A stretch of 64,000 nucleotides of DNA from assembly GCA_028386065.3 (NCBI GenBank), contig JAKUCV010001080.1, positions 65,116 to 129,115 of the forward strand, in the 5' to 3' direction. The notes beneath the pieces are model-generated. The model did no database searches and had not been told where the DNA came from. It saw nothing but the letters and a program-made list of their open reading frames with translations. The position numbers were made by a program, and so were the translations under genes. Positions 1 to 11,930 of this stretch are shown one piece after another. Positions within the stretch are counted from its first letter, which is position 1. Each line of letters opens with the position of its first letter. The stretch comes from Turnera subulata. Lineage: Eukaryota > Streptophyta > Magnoliopsida > Malpighiales > Passifloraceae.

Positions 1-3000
1 TCGGGGATTTTAATGAAATACTATACAGCTATGAAAAAGAGGGAGGTGCTAACAGGGACTTTGTGCTGATGTAGAATTTTCGCTCAGTTTTGGAGGACTT
101 CGATGTTGACGACCTGGGATGTGGAGATAGTATTTTCACCTAGGTAAAAATGCGAGATGGGACTGTCTGGATACAGGAGAAACTTGATCGTTTTTTAGGC
201 AACCAGCTCTGGCGTGATATGTTTCCAGACTATAAGATACACCATTTGTCACGCCGACGGTCAGACCACCACCCCATCTTCATCAAATCTGGCAATCAGG
301 GGACACATCAACGTATAGGAGAACGTCTCTTTCGCTTTGAGTCCATGTGGACAGGAAATCGGGACTGTGAAGAGACTATTAAAGGGATATGGCATTGTTC
401 CCCTGGTTCGGCTGAAGGCTTTAAGGACTGCATTGCCCAATGTGGATTGGCATTATCAAACTGGAACAAGAGAACTTTTGGTAATGTCTCACACAAGATT
501 AAACGACTTACAAAACAGTTGCAGTACGTCCAGTCTGGTCCTCCATCTGATCAGACCCTACAAGAGCAGAAGAGTATCGAGCAGGAGATTGAAACACTGG
601 TGGATCAGGAGGAAAAGATGTGGGCCCAGCGCGCAAAGACCTTATGGTTAAAAGAGGGGGATCGAAACACTAGCTTCTTCCACCAAAAGGCTTCCCACAG
701 ATATAAAAGGAACTGTATTCGGGGCCTTCAAGATAATACAGGGAGGGTACAAACAAGCTTTGAGGGGATCTCACAAGTAGCAATGCGATACTACCAAGCC
801 CTCTTTACCAGCTCAAATCCAAGTGCAATTACTCATGTAACTGAACTGCTAGAACCTCGTGTGACTGAGGAGATGAATTCAATGCTAACCAGACCCTTCT
901 CTCCAAATGAGGTAACCAAAGCACTACGACAAATGCACCCCACCAAAGCCCCTGGCCCTGACGGTATGCCTGCACTCTTTTTCCAACATTATTGGCATAT
1001 TGTAGGTAGTGATGTTCTTTCTGTGGTTCTTGGTATCCTAAATAATAAGATGTCCCCTAGCTGCATAAACACAACCCACATAGTCATGATCCCCAAGCTC
1101 AAACAACCCACACTCCCTGAGCATTACCGACCCATAAGCCTTTGCAATGTAATTTTCAAGCTTGTTACGAAAACCATCGCCAACCAACTCAAAAACATAT
1201 TATCACGAATCATTAGTCCGTCCCAAAGTGCATTTGTCCCAGGCCGTCTTATCACGGATAATGCCCTTGTGGCCTTTGAGACTTTTAACTACATGAAGAA
1301 AAGGAAAAAAGGGAAAAGGGGATACATGGCTCTTAAACTTGATATGAGTAAAGCCTATGACCGAGTGGAGTGGGACTTTTTGACACAGTCTATGCTTAGA
1401 CTAGGCTTTAATTCTGAATGGGTAGAGCTAATTATGCGATGTGTCTCAACTACATCCTTTGTTGTCCGTGTTAATGGCTCTCCAACAGAATTTTTCTCCC
1501 CATCACGGGGTCTTCGGCAAGGAGACCCTTTATCTCCTTACCTTTTCCTCATATGTGCAGAAAGCTTATCTAATCTGATCTTTCAAAGCGAACGACGAGG
1601 TGAGATCCATGGAGTGTCCATTGCTCGGCGTGCCCCCTCAGTATCCCACCTTCTTTTCGCCGACGATAGCATCCTATTTGCACGTGCTACCAAACCTGAA
1701 GTGGATGCCATTAACCGTGCCCTCCAGCTCTATGAAGCTTCCTCTGGACAAAAGATAAACTTTGATAAGTCAGAGATCTCTTTTAGCCCAAATGTACGCG
1801 ATGAGACAAAAATCTTGCTTGAGCAAACCCTCGGTGTTAAGGCTGTGATCTCTCATTCGAAGTATCTTGGTCTACCCACCATTATCGGCAGGTCGAAAAA
1901 GGAAGTCTTTGGAATGCTGAAGGATCGAGTATGGCAGAAATTAAAGAGTTGGAAGGGCAAGTGCTTGACTATGGCCGGGAAGGAGATTCTTATTAAAGTA
2001 GTGGCACAAACTATTCCAACCTACGTCATGAGTTGCTTCCAACTACCTTCTTCTTTTTGTCATGAAATCGAAGGCATTATTGGTCGCTTCTGGTGGGGAC
2101 AAAAGAAAGAAGAGAGGAAGATTCACTGGCTTGGATGGCCCAAACTATGCAAACAGAAGAAGATAGGTGGCATGGGCTTCCGTGATCTGGAATGTTTCAA
2201 TAAAGCATTGCTTGCTAAACAAGGATGGAGAATGCTCAACGATGATAACTCCTTACTCTCCAGAACACTAAAAGCCAAATATTTTTCATCCTCCTCTTTT
2301 ATGCAGGTTCCCAAACAGGCTCACCAAAGCTATACTTTCAAAAGCATATTGGTTGGAAGAGAACTACTTGGCCAGGGACTACAATGGAGAATAGGAGACG
2401 GCAATTCTGTACAAATCTGGAAGGACAAATGGCTACCCTTTCAAAATGGGGGGAAGGTGTGGTCAGCCCCAAAAATCCTGGATGCGCATGCCACGGTCAA
2501 ATCTCTAATTATTGAAAATGAGGCTCGGTGGAACACAGACTTGATCGATGCAATATTTCTTCCATTTGAAGCATCACAGATCAAACAACTGCCCCTTAGC
2601 CATGTGCATCGACCAGACAAATTGATTTGGAAGGCAACACAGAATGGCATCTTCAGTGTTCGCACTGCATATTGGATAGCAATTGAGGAGAAGACGAGGC
2701 AAACAGAGGACGGACCGAGTGATCCCTCAATGGGAATTTGCTGGGCACAATTATGGTGCCTGGAACTTCCACCAAAGGTACGCATGTTTTTGTGGAAAGT
2801 GATGCAGAACATCCTCCCTACTCGAACGAAATTGGTCCAACGCGGGGTTCCTTGCCCCACGATCTGTAGTCGATGTAATGCAGCTGAAGAGGACCTATTC
2901 CATGTACTGTTGGGATGTTCTGCCTCCCAGGAGGTTTGGAATACATCTCCACTCCGATCCCTGTTGAAAAAAATAGACACACCTGATGCTATGCAATTCG

Positions 3001-3754
3001 TCCAGTGGCTTGTGGAGAATGGAACCGAAACGCAACTACACCAAGGCATCATGCTTTTATGGGCAATATGGTACTCAAGAAACTTATGGTACTTTCAAGA
3101 TAAACAACTATCCTCTTCACAAGTGGTGGATATCGCAGCCAACACACTTCTGGCATTCAAGGGTGCAACCAATGATGAGCCCCCATTCATGAACTCAAAT
3201 AGCAACCCCAGAATCAAGAAATGGCACCCTCCAGCCCCCGGGAACTTTAAGCTTAATACTGATGCAGGTTTACTCCCCGATGGTACAGGAGGAATGGGCT
3301 TCATCATACGGGACCATGAAGGATCAATTCGGGCAGCAGGCTTCAAACAACTCCAACATTGTTTTGACCCAGAAACAACAGAGGCTTCAGCTGCCGAGTT
3401 TGGATTGGAATCGGCTGCGATGCTTGGCTTCCGAAACATTCACCTAGAAATGGACTGCCTCTCTCTGGTTAACAAAATAAGAGGCCCCCCATCTTCATAC
3501 TCCTACGCTGATGTTCTCCCTGAGGACATCAATTTACTTGCCCAGAAATTTGATTTGTTTTCTGTGTCTTACATTGGTAGAACTGGCAATAAGGCTGCGC
3601 ATATGCTAGCCCAATTAGCCAAAGACTCCTTATTGCCTTGTTTTTTTATTGAGGATGTCCCTTCTTGTGTTATGGACATCTGTTTATGTGATGCTGTAAA
3701 CGATTCAATCCATTAATGAAACGTACATGCATCCCTTATCAAAAAAAAAAAAAA
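1..3754 (+). mobile_element. L1-type LINE, 5' end outside the window
   Basis: This is a non-LTR retrotransposon of the plant L1 type, cut by the left edge of the window. The first bases encode the endonuclease motif GDFNE. ORF2 then runs through reverse transcriptase, a zf-RVT region and RNase H to a stop at 3714-3716. A 3' UTR of only about 24 bases is followed by a 14-base poly(A) tail (3741-3754). The very short 3' UTR plus A-tail is typical of the group. The 5' end, ORF1 and the 5' target site duplication are not visible. Right after the tail comes unrelated LTR-like sequence, and no target site duplication can be assigned. Confidence 0.93.
150..3716 (+). CDS. LINE ORF2 polyprotein (endonuclease C-terminus, reverse transcriptase, zf-RVT, RNase H)
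   Basis: This open frame of 1188 codons would copy LINE RNA into the genome by target-primed reverse transcription. In order it shows the end of the endonuclease (LDRF and SDHHPIF near residues 10-50), a linker with the GDRNTSFFH motif, reverse transcriptase with KAPGPDG from about residue 266 and the catalytic FADD at 503-506, a zf-RVT region near 865-935 with paired Cys/His, and RNase H from about 1035. RNase H acidic residues are visible at D1038, E1083 and D1102. The ATG at 150 is not the native start: the same frame continues upstream to GDFNE at the window edge but is broken by TAG at 72-74 and at 141-143, the second where families usually have FTW. The copy is therefore probably inactive although most of ORF2 is open. 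Confidence 0.9.
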   Translation: MRDGTVWIQEKLDRFLGNQLWRDMFPDYKIHHLSRRRSDHHPIFIKSGNQGTHQRIGERLFRFESMWTGNRDCEETIKGIWHCSPGSAEGFKDCIAQCGLALSNWNKRTFGNVSHKIKRLTKQLQYVQSGPPSDQTLQEQKSIEQEIETLVDQEEKMWAQRAKTLWLKEGDRNTSFFHQKASHRYKRNCIRGLQDNTGRVQTSFEGISQVAMRYYQALFTSSNPSAITHVTELLEPRVTEEMNSMLTRPFSPNEVTKALRQMHPTKAPGPDGMPALFFQHYWHIVGSDVLSVVLGILNNKMSPSCINTTHIVMIPKLKQPTLPEHYRPISLCNVIFKLVTKTIANQLKNILSRIISPSQSAFVPGRLITDNALVAFETFNYMKKRKKGKRGYMALKLDMSKAYDRVEWDFLTQSMLRLGFNSEWVELIMRCVSTTSFVVRVNGSPTEFFSPSRGLRQGDPLSPYLFLICAESLSNLIFQSERRGEIHGVSIARRAPSVSHLLFADDSILFARATKPEVDAINRALQLYEASSGQKINFDKSEISFSPNVRDETKILLEQTLGVKAVISHSKYLGLPTIIGRSKKEVFGMLKDRVWQKLKSWKGKCLTMAGKEILIKVVAQTIPTYVMSCFQLPSSFCHEIEGIIGRFWWGQKKEERKIHWLGWPKLCKQKKIGGMGFRDLECFNKALLAKQGWRMLNDDNSLLSRTLKAKYFSSSSFMQVPKQAHQSYTFKSILVGRELLGQGLQWRIGDGNSVQIWKDKWLPFQNGGKVWSAPKILDAHATVKSLIIENEARWNTDLIDAIFLPFEASQIKQLPLSHVHRPDKLIWKATQNGIFSVRTAYWIAIEEKTRQTEDGPSDPSMGICWAQLWCLELPPKVRMFLWKVMQNILPTRTKLVQRGVPCPTICSRCNAAEEDLFHVLLGCSASQEVWNTSPLRSLLKKIDTPDAMQFVQWLVENGTETQLHQGIMLLWAIWYSRNLWYFQDKQLSSSQVVDIAANTLLAFKGATNDEPPFMNSNSNPRIKKWHPPAPGNFKLNTDAGLLPDGTGGMGFIIRDHEGSIRAAGFKQLQHCFDPETTEASAAEFGLESAAMLGFRNIHLEMDCLSLVNKIRGPPSSYSYADVLPEDINLLAQKFDLFSVSYIGRTGNKAAHMLAQLAKDSLLPCFFIEDVPSCVMDICLCDAVNDSIH

Positions 3755-4081
3755 TGACAAGTGACAACATACCCTTAGTAAGGAGTATCAACTTGGTTCA
3801 AAAGCTGGGTGGCTAGCTAGCTAAGCTACAAAGAAAACGAAGACCGATACGAGCTAAATTCGTTCACAGCTCGTAAAGTACATGTTAGCAGGGAGAGAAT
3901 ATACGCACCACCAACACACTTTATTTTTATTTGTAAAGCCACACAATAAAACACTAGGGTAAGCCCCTTTATATAGTGTACCACAAATATCATAAAACCT
4001 AGTCCTTTTAGATTTAGGACTCCTACCACAACTCAATATTATATTAATTAAATATATTAACTTAGTTTAATATTATTCCCA
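3755..4081 (-). repeat. Possible LTR or TRIM fragment on the minus strand
   Basis: These 327 bases lie between the two LINE copies and resemble neither. Read on the minus strand they have LTR-like organisation: an AT-rich start just after the N, a TATA-like ctatataaag run near 3967-3976, and an AATAAAA run further down. No matching second LTR is in the window and the 5' edge abuts the N, so the boundaries are uncertain. It may be part of an LTR element brought next to the LINE by insertion or by assembly. Confidence 0.35.
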
Positions 4082-4082
4082 N

Positions 4083-4603
4083 CGGGAACTTTAAGCTTAA
4101 TACTGATGCAGGTTTACTCCCCGACGGTACAGGAGGACTGGGCTTCATTATACGGGACCATGAAGGATCAATTAGGGCAGCAGGCTTCAAACAACTCCAA
4201 CATTGTTTTGACCCAGAAACAACAGAGGCTTCAGCTGCCAAGTTTGGATTGGAATCGGCTGCGATGCTTGGCTTCCGGAACCTTCACCTAGAAATGGACT
4301 GCCTCTCTCTGGTTAACAAAATAAGAGGCCCCCCATCTCCATACTCCTACGCTGGTGTTCTCGCTGCGGACATCAATTTACTTGCTCAGAAATTTGATTT
4401 GTTTTCTGTGTCTTACGTTGGTAGAGCTGGCAATCAGGCTGCGCATATGCTAGCCCAATTAGCCAAAGACTCTTTATTGCCTTGTTTTTTTATTGAGGAT
4501 GTCCCTTCTGGTGTTATGGACATCTGTTTATGTGATGCTGTAAACGATTCAATCCATTAATGAAACGTACATGCATCCCTTATCAAAAAAAAAAAAAAAA
4601 AAA
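4083..4603 (+). mobile_element. Second 3' end of the same LINE family
   Basis: This segment repeats 3239-3754 at high identity, starting abruptly after the N at 4082. It contains the RNase H end of ORF2, the same short 3' UTR and a longer A-tail of 19 bases (4585-4603). The two copies differ at many scattered positions, including about a dozen residues, so this is not a simple duplicated read. It is most easily a separate 5'-truncated insertion, but the N at its exact 5' junction means the join may be an assembly product. No target site duplication could be found. Confidence 0.85.
4087..4560 (+). pseudogene. LINE RNase H domain fragment
   Basis: This is the C-terminal 157 codons of ORF2, open throughout and homologous to residues 1033-1188 of the neighbouring copy. 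It keeps the NTDAG and MDC acidic positions. The glutamate of AAEFG is changed to lysine (codon AAG at 4240-4242). In plant LINE RNase H domains that glutamate is expected to be one of the catalytic acids, so this domain is probably dead independently of its truncation. Confidence 0.8.
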
Positions 4604-7600
4604 TAAACAATCAGATAATTATCAAGTCACGTCCAAACATCCTTGCTGACAAAAGTTAAATAAGGACATGTTCATCGTTCAAAGGGTTGATTTAAGTCAC
4701 TCCTGCGTATGTAACTTGTGGTTTTGTGGCATGCAAAGTCAGCGACAACTCTGCTGTGGCCGGTTTCTAGGTCAGATCCTTTTACCAGAAAAAAACCTGT
4801 CTCTATTATAATTCCTATCCACTGACCCACTCTTTTCTATTATTTTTTTTTCTTTTTTTCTACCTACAAAAAATAGTTATCAATTCTACATATATTCCTC
4901 CTACATAGGACATCCCACCTAAAATTACTTTCTTTAGGTCCAATTCACGCATTGCTATGTCTTCCCAGATCATCAAATTCTCTAATATTAATGTATACTG
5001 TAAGGCAAAATATAACTCTCTTGAGGTATTTATTCAATATGGATCCCGAACTTTAATTATGTTAGAGAATTATATTTCCCAACTGCATCGATCCCGACCA
5101 TATGCCAGAAATGACTGACTTAGAAGTTTCCTAGACCACATGTGAGACCCATTATCTCAGATATTCAGTGTGAGTTGAATCAGTTCAGCAAACATTACAC
5201 ACCATTATTGCCAGTTGGTGTAACATTAGAGTCTTGATAAACATTCCATGATTCCAAATCACTCAATACTTTGTAATTAAAGCCTCAGTTTTTCTTGCAT
5301 GATCATACCCATTAATATATATCATATGTATGAGTTATTGTACGCATACAAGAAAGATAATTATTTCATTGCATGCATCGGAAAGAATTTGGTTATGTTT
5401 AATCCGTAAACTTGTCCATGCATGCTAAAAGGTAGGATATTTCATAGCCTATGTATACATGGATCCCAATTTACAGAGAATGCTTTCTTTTTCAACTTTT
5501 TTCTTGGTCATTGTTTGAGCTGAATTCTTCATTCCTCAGCTTCAAATGTTCGATTATCATCAGGCATGCATGTGCTTCAGCGAACGCTATTTTGACTTTA
5601 GCACTAACGATGTCACATGAAGAGGAGAAATATTGTCTCTATTCAAACCAAGCAGTCATCGAGTGTGAATTAATGAGTTCATATACCAGAGGACGAGCCT
5701 GACATTGATATATGTACCTCTCGTATTTTGTTCTTTAAAGGCACATGCGTGTAGACCAGGCAAATTGATTGGGTAAAAGTTATTCGGTTAGATTCATTTT
5801 TATTCGGTTATTTTGGATTGTAGGTTTGCTGATGAGACCTCGGCAAAAAAAAAAAAAAGTTTGTTGATGAGAACTTTAAAAATATAAGGCTACTCTTAAG
5901 TTATCGAGTCATATCTTTGAGATTTCCTGTATCATCTTTTTTGTTCGAATATAAAAATATTCATGATACAGTATTTCGCCATCTTAAGAAGACAAATTTT
6001 TTATCAAAAAAAAAAGAAGACAAATTTTCAACCAGAGAAAAAATTTTGGAAGGTAATTTATTCTATCCTATTAAATTTTCAACCAAAAACCTCAATCCTC
6101 TGTCAATTTTTATTTTTTTTCCACAGCTAAATACTTAAATTTAACATTTTCAATTGGTAAACCTAAAATCTTAAAATATTCATCTCCAAACCTCATGAAA
6201 AGCTTAATAATATCTCGTAAAATAATATATGATGAGGCAAAATCAACAAAAAATTATTAGTATGTCAAATGATTTTTTCAACATGCTATTGGAAAAAAAA
6301 TTAAAAATTTACCTGACTGTTATCTCTTTTATTTCTATCATCGTGGTTTCTCTTTCATGAAGCATTATCTTGTTTGGAATTGATTAGTTTTTACCAAAAT
6401 TTTGTTCTCATACTCGTACCCTCGTGGACATCGAGTGTTAGGTTATTCCAATATTTTTTTAGGTTCTTCCACATAAGTGTTGAATTCTGCCACCTTTTCC
6501 TACCCGGTAAATTAAGAGGGATAACAAATGCAAAATCGATAAAGTGGAGGGACAGAAAAAACTATTTACTCTTTTCTAGATGGATTAATGCATTGTTTTG
6601 TTCTTGTATTGCCCTATATTTTTAAAATTCATCCTCGACTTATAATTTAGTTGGATTTCATCCATTTGTTCACCATAATTTTCATATTTTAGTCTTTTTG
6701 ACTGGATTTCGACGAAATTTGATGACATGACAACTTTTTCGGTGCACATCAACAAAGTGGAGGCCACTTGTCAACTAATTGAATGAATAGGACATGTGAG
6801 GTGAGCTTAGAGGGTAATTCTATCCTACCTTGGACAAAAATTTGAGTAACATTACCCATGATGATGTGTGCAAATAGTTTAGTAACACTTCTTGGTTGTG
6901 TGGGCCATTAAAGATTAATTGTACTTTTATATTTAAAATGATTGAATTTTAAAATAACCTCTGATATCTCTTAATTTATATTTCATACCCAAATATTAAA
7001 TGCTATCAGTATCTCTCTCATCAACTTTTCCACTCCTCCGTAAAATTTTAGTCTTTTTCTTTTCTATTTCTTAGAACTTACTAATGGTGCTTGAGTGGAT
7101 TATTTTTTCAGCATAAGAAGGAATTATTAACATTGTTTTTGGAAAGTGTTAGAGTAAAAATCTTGTTGTGAGTATTTTTTTAAACTCTTCTATGTAACTT
7201 CCTTAGTTTTTGTCCTTTTTTGATGATATCATTATTTTTGCCTTTTCAATTATTTTGAAATTAAAATTCTCAATCAAATAGTGTGATTAAAATGTTTATA
7301 ATATTATGAAAAATGCTTTCTTCATCAATAAAATTGTCTATCATGCCATTGTAATGTCTTCTTTAGATTGGGTTTAGGGGTGATGAAAGTGGGTATGATT
7401 GAGAGTGGTTTGGAATAGAAATTGTGGATAATTTCTAAGTTCCCAAATAAAAAAAAATTATCTATCATTAGATTATCATCAATAATATATTTGTATTACA
7501 ACAACCTTATGAATTATATACGGTATTTATATAACTACAACCTTTTTCCCCTAACATGAATAACAATTATAAAAATTTTAGGATTTTTAATGTCGTATTT

Positions 7601-7787
7601 TTGTTTGCTTGTATGACAACATAGTCAACGTTTCCTTAAAAAATATATATTATCTATATGCCATAATTTTCTTTACTTTTTTATACAAAATTATGCTAAT
7701 AAAACTAAACTTAGCATTTTAATTTTCTACAATTGTTTTCGAAAAATTCATGAATATATTCTGATTTTTAATGGATTATGACATCCC
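4604..7787. other. AT-rich intergenic spacer
   Basis: I see no gene, no clear transposon ends and no RNA gene here. Open frames are short, AT-driven and without recognisable domains. There are short A or T tracts (for example 5846-5859 and 6007-6015) that could be tails of very old retroposons, but nothing else supports that. The stretch is probably decayed repeat sequence. Confidence 0.5.
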
Positions 7788-7990
7788 CACATTCCTGTAC
7801 TATTTCATTCGATTCTTTTATGTTTCTGCACCTTTCTTTTTTATCATCCTATACCTGTACTATATCAATTGGTTCAATTATATACATGTACTAAATAAAT
7901 TCGGTCAATCGTATCCTTCCGTCTATCTCCCGTCAATTTAATCGTTTAGTGATGCCACGTGGCGTGACAGGTGGTATGACATTTGCAAAT
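7788..7990. repeat. Single arm of a Mutator-like MITE (orphan)
   Basis: The sequence has the repeated 'cctgtacta ... attcggtcaat' phrasing and a subterminal GCCACGTGG motif, very like the terminal arms of the palindromic MITEs found intact elsewhere in this window (34070-35013 and 43529-43966). I could not find a matching inverted arm or a target site duplication nearby, so it is at best one arm of a broken or highly diverged element. Confidence 0.35.
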
Positions 7991-8413
7991 TATTGGCCCC
8001 CCACCAATTTTATCTTCTACAAATTCCTTCACATGTGAAATATTCATAAATAATAAGAATATTTTTTAAAAATTGATTATAATTATTATTATATTAAACT
8101 AACAAAGTAAAGTAAAGCGTAAAAATTCATCGATTAAGTCTAGTCTTAAGGTTTAAGTGACCCAATACATGAGGATATAAGAATATAGTGATTGCTAAAA
8201 AGATTACTGAGAGGAAAAGACATTACCACGAGGATTCCGCAAGATTCCAAATCGCGTTGAATTCGAACTCTTGAACTACTCAATGATTTGGTCTCCTTAT
8301 GGGCTACCAACGTGACCGTTGGGAATTGAGGCCTAACGGGTGGAATTCTAGCCTAAGTAGGTTATTATAAATCCGGTATCATTATAAATAGTTTTTCATA
8401 ATTATTATAAAGA
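7991..8413. other. Spacer flanking the solo LTR
   Basis: No gene is seen. The sequence directly before 8414 reads on into the sequence after 11930 once the solo LTR and one copy of GATGA are removed, so both sides belonged to one older locus of unknown identity. Confidence 0.45.
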
Positions 8414-8418
8414 GATGA
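8414..8418. repeat. Target site duplication GATGA, left copy
   Basis: GATGA lies immediately before the LTR start TGTAACAGCC. The identical five bases follow the LTR end at 11926-11930. Five bases is the usual integrase duplication length for Gypsy and Copia elements. Confidence 0.8.
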
Positions 8419-11400
8419 TGTAACAGCCCGAGTAAAATTTGGATTTTTACCGGGACTGTAGAAATTGTTTTACCGTGATTTACTGTTGAATTAATCTTGG
8501 GTAATTAATTCACGGTAAAACGGGAGTCGTTTTTCGAAACCGAGAATTTTCCCGCGCTCGGGAGTGTCTTCCTAACTAACCGAGCCTCGGTTTCCAGTTC
8601 CGAGACTTGGACGACGTTCAGAGGAATTAATCGGATTTTCCGAGCCCAAGTTGTATTTTTGGACTCGGGACGGAATTTGTCGGAAAGACGGGAGTATCCC
8701 TGCGTCTACGAGATTCCGACGCGAGAATCCGGACCGGCCATATGAGGCTTGCTCGAGGCCACTCTTCCTTCTCTTTCCTTCCTCTTCCTTTTTCCCGGCT
8801 ACATTTCTTCTCTCTCCCGGTTTTCCTTCAGCCGCGGGCCCCACCTCTCTTCTTTCTTTTCTTTCTTTTCCTCCCCTTCCTTTCTTTTCTCTTTTCTTTT
8901 CTTTTCTCCTTCTCTTTTCCTCCCAGCCGCCGGCCTCCCCCTTATTCCTCCCGTGAATTACCGGTCCCCACCCTGTCTCTTCCTCCCTGTTTATTTCTTT
9001 GTTTTCTTTCCCTTTCACCTTCTTTAATTCTCCTCCTTCCTTCCCGATTCCTCTGCACCCCTACTCTCTCTCTCACACACGTTCCTCTTCTCTCTCTGCC
9101 GCTCCTCCCCTCTCCCTTTCTCCTCTCTACCACCTCACAGCCGCCTCGCCAGCACCATCTTCCCTCCCTTTCTCCTTCTTTTTCCCCTTCCTTGCTCGAC
9201 GCCGCCAGCCCTCCTCCTCGCCGACCAGCCATCCTTTCTCGCCCCTGCTCCTCCTTCCCATCTTTTCCCTCTGCCGAAGTCGTCGCTGCAACCTCTCTTC
9301 TCCTCTGTTCTCGAGAGCGCCGCCGCCTGGATCGTCGCCACCACCACACCAAGTCGCGACGCGACTCACATCTCCTCACTCCCTCCTTTCCCTGTCTTCG
9401 ATCTGCTGTCGTCAACACCGTCGTGTGGGTAAGGCCGACGACCCCGACTCCTTCCCCTTCTCTTCTGATTCTTTCTTTGTTTTCTTTACTTTGTGGATTG
9501 ATTGCTAATTGGGTTCTTGGGTTGACCGTGTTGATGGTGATGTGGAGTTGTGGAGTTGATTTGTTGGCCGACGGTGGGCTGTTGCTGGCCGAGGATGGTG
9601 GGTGGATGTTAGTGGATTTTGTGATACTGTCGGCGACGAGGTGCAACGGGCAGTGGAGTTGCTGCTCAAGGTTAACTGCTGCGTTGATGTTCTGATGAAC
9701 AGTGACAGTGGAGTAGGCGTGAACAGTAAATTGTGGCCTTGTGTTCTGCTGCAATGAACAGTGCTGCCGGATTCCGGCGAGAATTCTGGTATCTCGGAAA
9801 TTTTCCGGCGATGCCTCGGAAATTTTCCGGCGAGCCGAAAACGGATCTTTGGGTAATTCCTTGGACTCTTATTACAACTTGGCTCGGGTTTGGGCTCGGT
9901 TTGCACAACGGACTCGGAAACGGGCCGAACGTGCAAAGGCCCATGTTCCCGAGACACATGCTTTAGACAAATTTAATAACGGACCCGATGAACGTATGAT
10001 ATTACAAATGGTTAATGAATTAAAATATGAAGTAAAAACAATGGTTAATGTATTAATCTATAGATTAAAAAGAAAAGACACCATTTTGGAATTAATTATG
10101 AAGATATAAGTTAATTATAAATACATAACCGGATGGAATTTATTCTATGACCAAAGTATGTTTTACCATCGGGTATGTTATTTATAAGTATTAGTTATTT
10201 CATATTGTTAAATAAAGTACGAAGTATTATACGGGCCGTAAATTGATCTACTTACAAATATAATTTCTGCCAGATAATTTGTACAACGTATTTATATATT
10301 CTCTTATCTTAAGTGACTAATGGGCCGGGATATCGGCCTGAACGTTCGGTTTTGGTTTTAATTTAAAAATTAAGTATAATCAGAGTATCGATAGGAAACT
10401 CGGTTTCGGTCTTTAATTTGAAATTAAGTATAAATGGTATAATGAATAAAGAGGTTAATTTTATAATAAAGAAATTGGATATAAGGCAAGCCGTGTAACG
10501 ATTTCTAAACCGGTATCATGCATAATCATTTTGTTTGCGCATTATGAGTGATTATTGTGTTCCTATATGTACGCATAGGGTATCGGGATTTGACCAGATA
10601 GCAGTTTCAGAGACACACCAGGTGAGGATGGATAAACCTTGATATGTGCCCGTAATACTGTGTTTGCTTTGTTGTTTGATTGAACCGTTGAAATGATCCT
10701 TGTTAGTTACTTGATTGCCATGAATGTTGTTGCTGTTGCTGAGCTGTGTGGATTGATCATGTGGATACTGTGAATAATTGTTGTACTGTTAATTGTGTGT
10801 AATTAATGATATGGAATTGCGGATTGGTTGAGCTTGAGGAATAATCTGTGATGATTATGACTGTTGTGATGTTGATGTTAGACTGTGTTATTGGATTTGT
10901 GATATTGTGTAGAGGATAATGATGAACTGGTCAATGTGGATAATTGGGAAAAGAATAATGAGTATTGGAAATGGAACTGAAACTGAAAGTGAGATGATGA
11001 TGTAACTGTCACTTGGAAAGTAGTGGTACGACTAGATGGTTAGAGACTAATTCTGTGGTGTCTTGCCAGAGAGTTTGTTGGTTGGGGAGTTGACCCCGGA
11101 TTTGAGATATAGGGATGTTGATCCCGGATTTGTGATATTGGGATGTTGATCCCGGATTTGAGATATTGGGATGTTGATCCCGGATTTGTGATATGGGGAT
11201 GTTGATCCCGGATTGTGGTGGGGCCTGACATCCAGAACTAGTTAATAGCCAGGTACGACCCTAGCTTGTCCAGTGACGGGGCCCGGAAGATAAAATTGGT
11301 AATAAAAATTAATAAGTAATCTTTTGGTCTTGGCTTTGATGTGATTTAGTGAGATTCCTTTGACGTGTTGGTTGTGTTAGATTCCTTGATGCGTTGTTTG

Positions 11401-11925
11401 ATTTAGATTCCTCTGTCGTGTTGTGTGTGTAGTTTCATCTGTTTGATGGTTGTTTTACTTCGGAAGTGTTATGGTTGAATATATCACTGTTTATCTTTCG
11501 TCGGTGAGCGCTTCGGACTCACCCCTCGCCTGCGGGGTATCATCCCGTAGGATGAGTTGTTCGTAGTGCAGGAACGTACCGGGCAAGCTGATGCGTACCC
11601 TCGGACAGGACTCGGATCCATTAGTCGCATTGGGCTTGCATATGATGTCATGTGAGTCATAAGTCTTCCGCTGTGCATATCGCTAGGACTTCTGCTATGT
11701 ATTTGTGGTATTTGGGCCATTGGGCCAGATAGTTATTGTTGTTGGTGTCCCCGAGGTTCGGGTGATGAGTTTCATGTTGGGCCGAAGGGCCGGTTTCCAG
11801 TTTTGTTATTGGGCCGTTGGCCAATTTATTGATTTATACACATTTGTTTGGGTTTTATTGGGTTGGGTTGTCACAGTTCCGGCTCGTGTTTACTGTGTAC
11901 GGTAAATACGGGTCGGGGCGTCTCA
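8419..11925. mobile_element. Solo LTR of a large Gypsy-type retrotransposon
   Basis: The element is 3507 bases, starts TGTAACAGCC, ends GGGGCGTCTCA (TG...CA) and is bounded by GATGA at 8414-8418 and 11926-11930. No internal region, primer binding site or second LTR is present, so it is a solo LTR left by recombination between two LTRs. It includes a long pyrimidine-rich tract (about 8750-9400), a 28-bp minisatellite (11085-11217) and a GC-rich distal part. LTRs of this length are known from Tekay/Del-type chromoviruses and related Gypsy lineages; the lineage is inferred, not shown. Long open frames in the pyrimidine tract are a composition effect. Confidence 0.85.
11085..11217. repeat. 28-bp minisatellite inside the solo LTR
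   Basis: About five units of roughly 28 bp with the core 'ggatgttgatcccggattt' follow each other with a few substitutions. Alternate units end in 'gagatattg' or 'gtgatattg', which suggests a two-unit higher order. Confidence 0.85.
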
Positions 11926-11930
11926 GATGA
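11926..11930. repeat. Target site duplication GATGA, right copy
   Basis: Exact copy of 8414-8418, directly after the TCTCA end of the solo LTR. Confidence 0.8.

Noticed and set aside
5451..6625. Several frames of 73-83 codons
   Set aside because: No domain, no homologous neighbours and AT-driven composition; treated as chance frames.
8742..9754. Long open frames on both strands (up to 317 codons) rich in Ser/Pro/Leu/Phe or Arg/Gly/Glu
   Set aside because: They overlap in several frames within a pyrimidine-rich tract of the solo LTR and have no domain; composition explains them.
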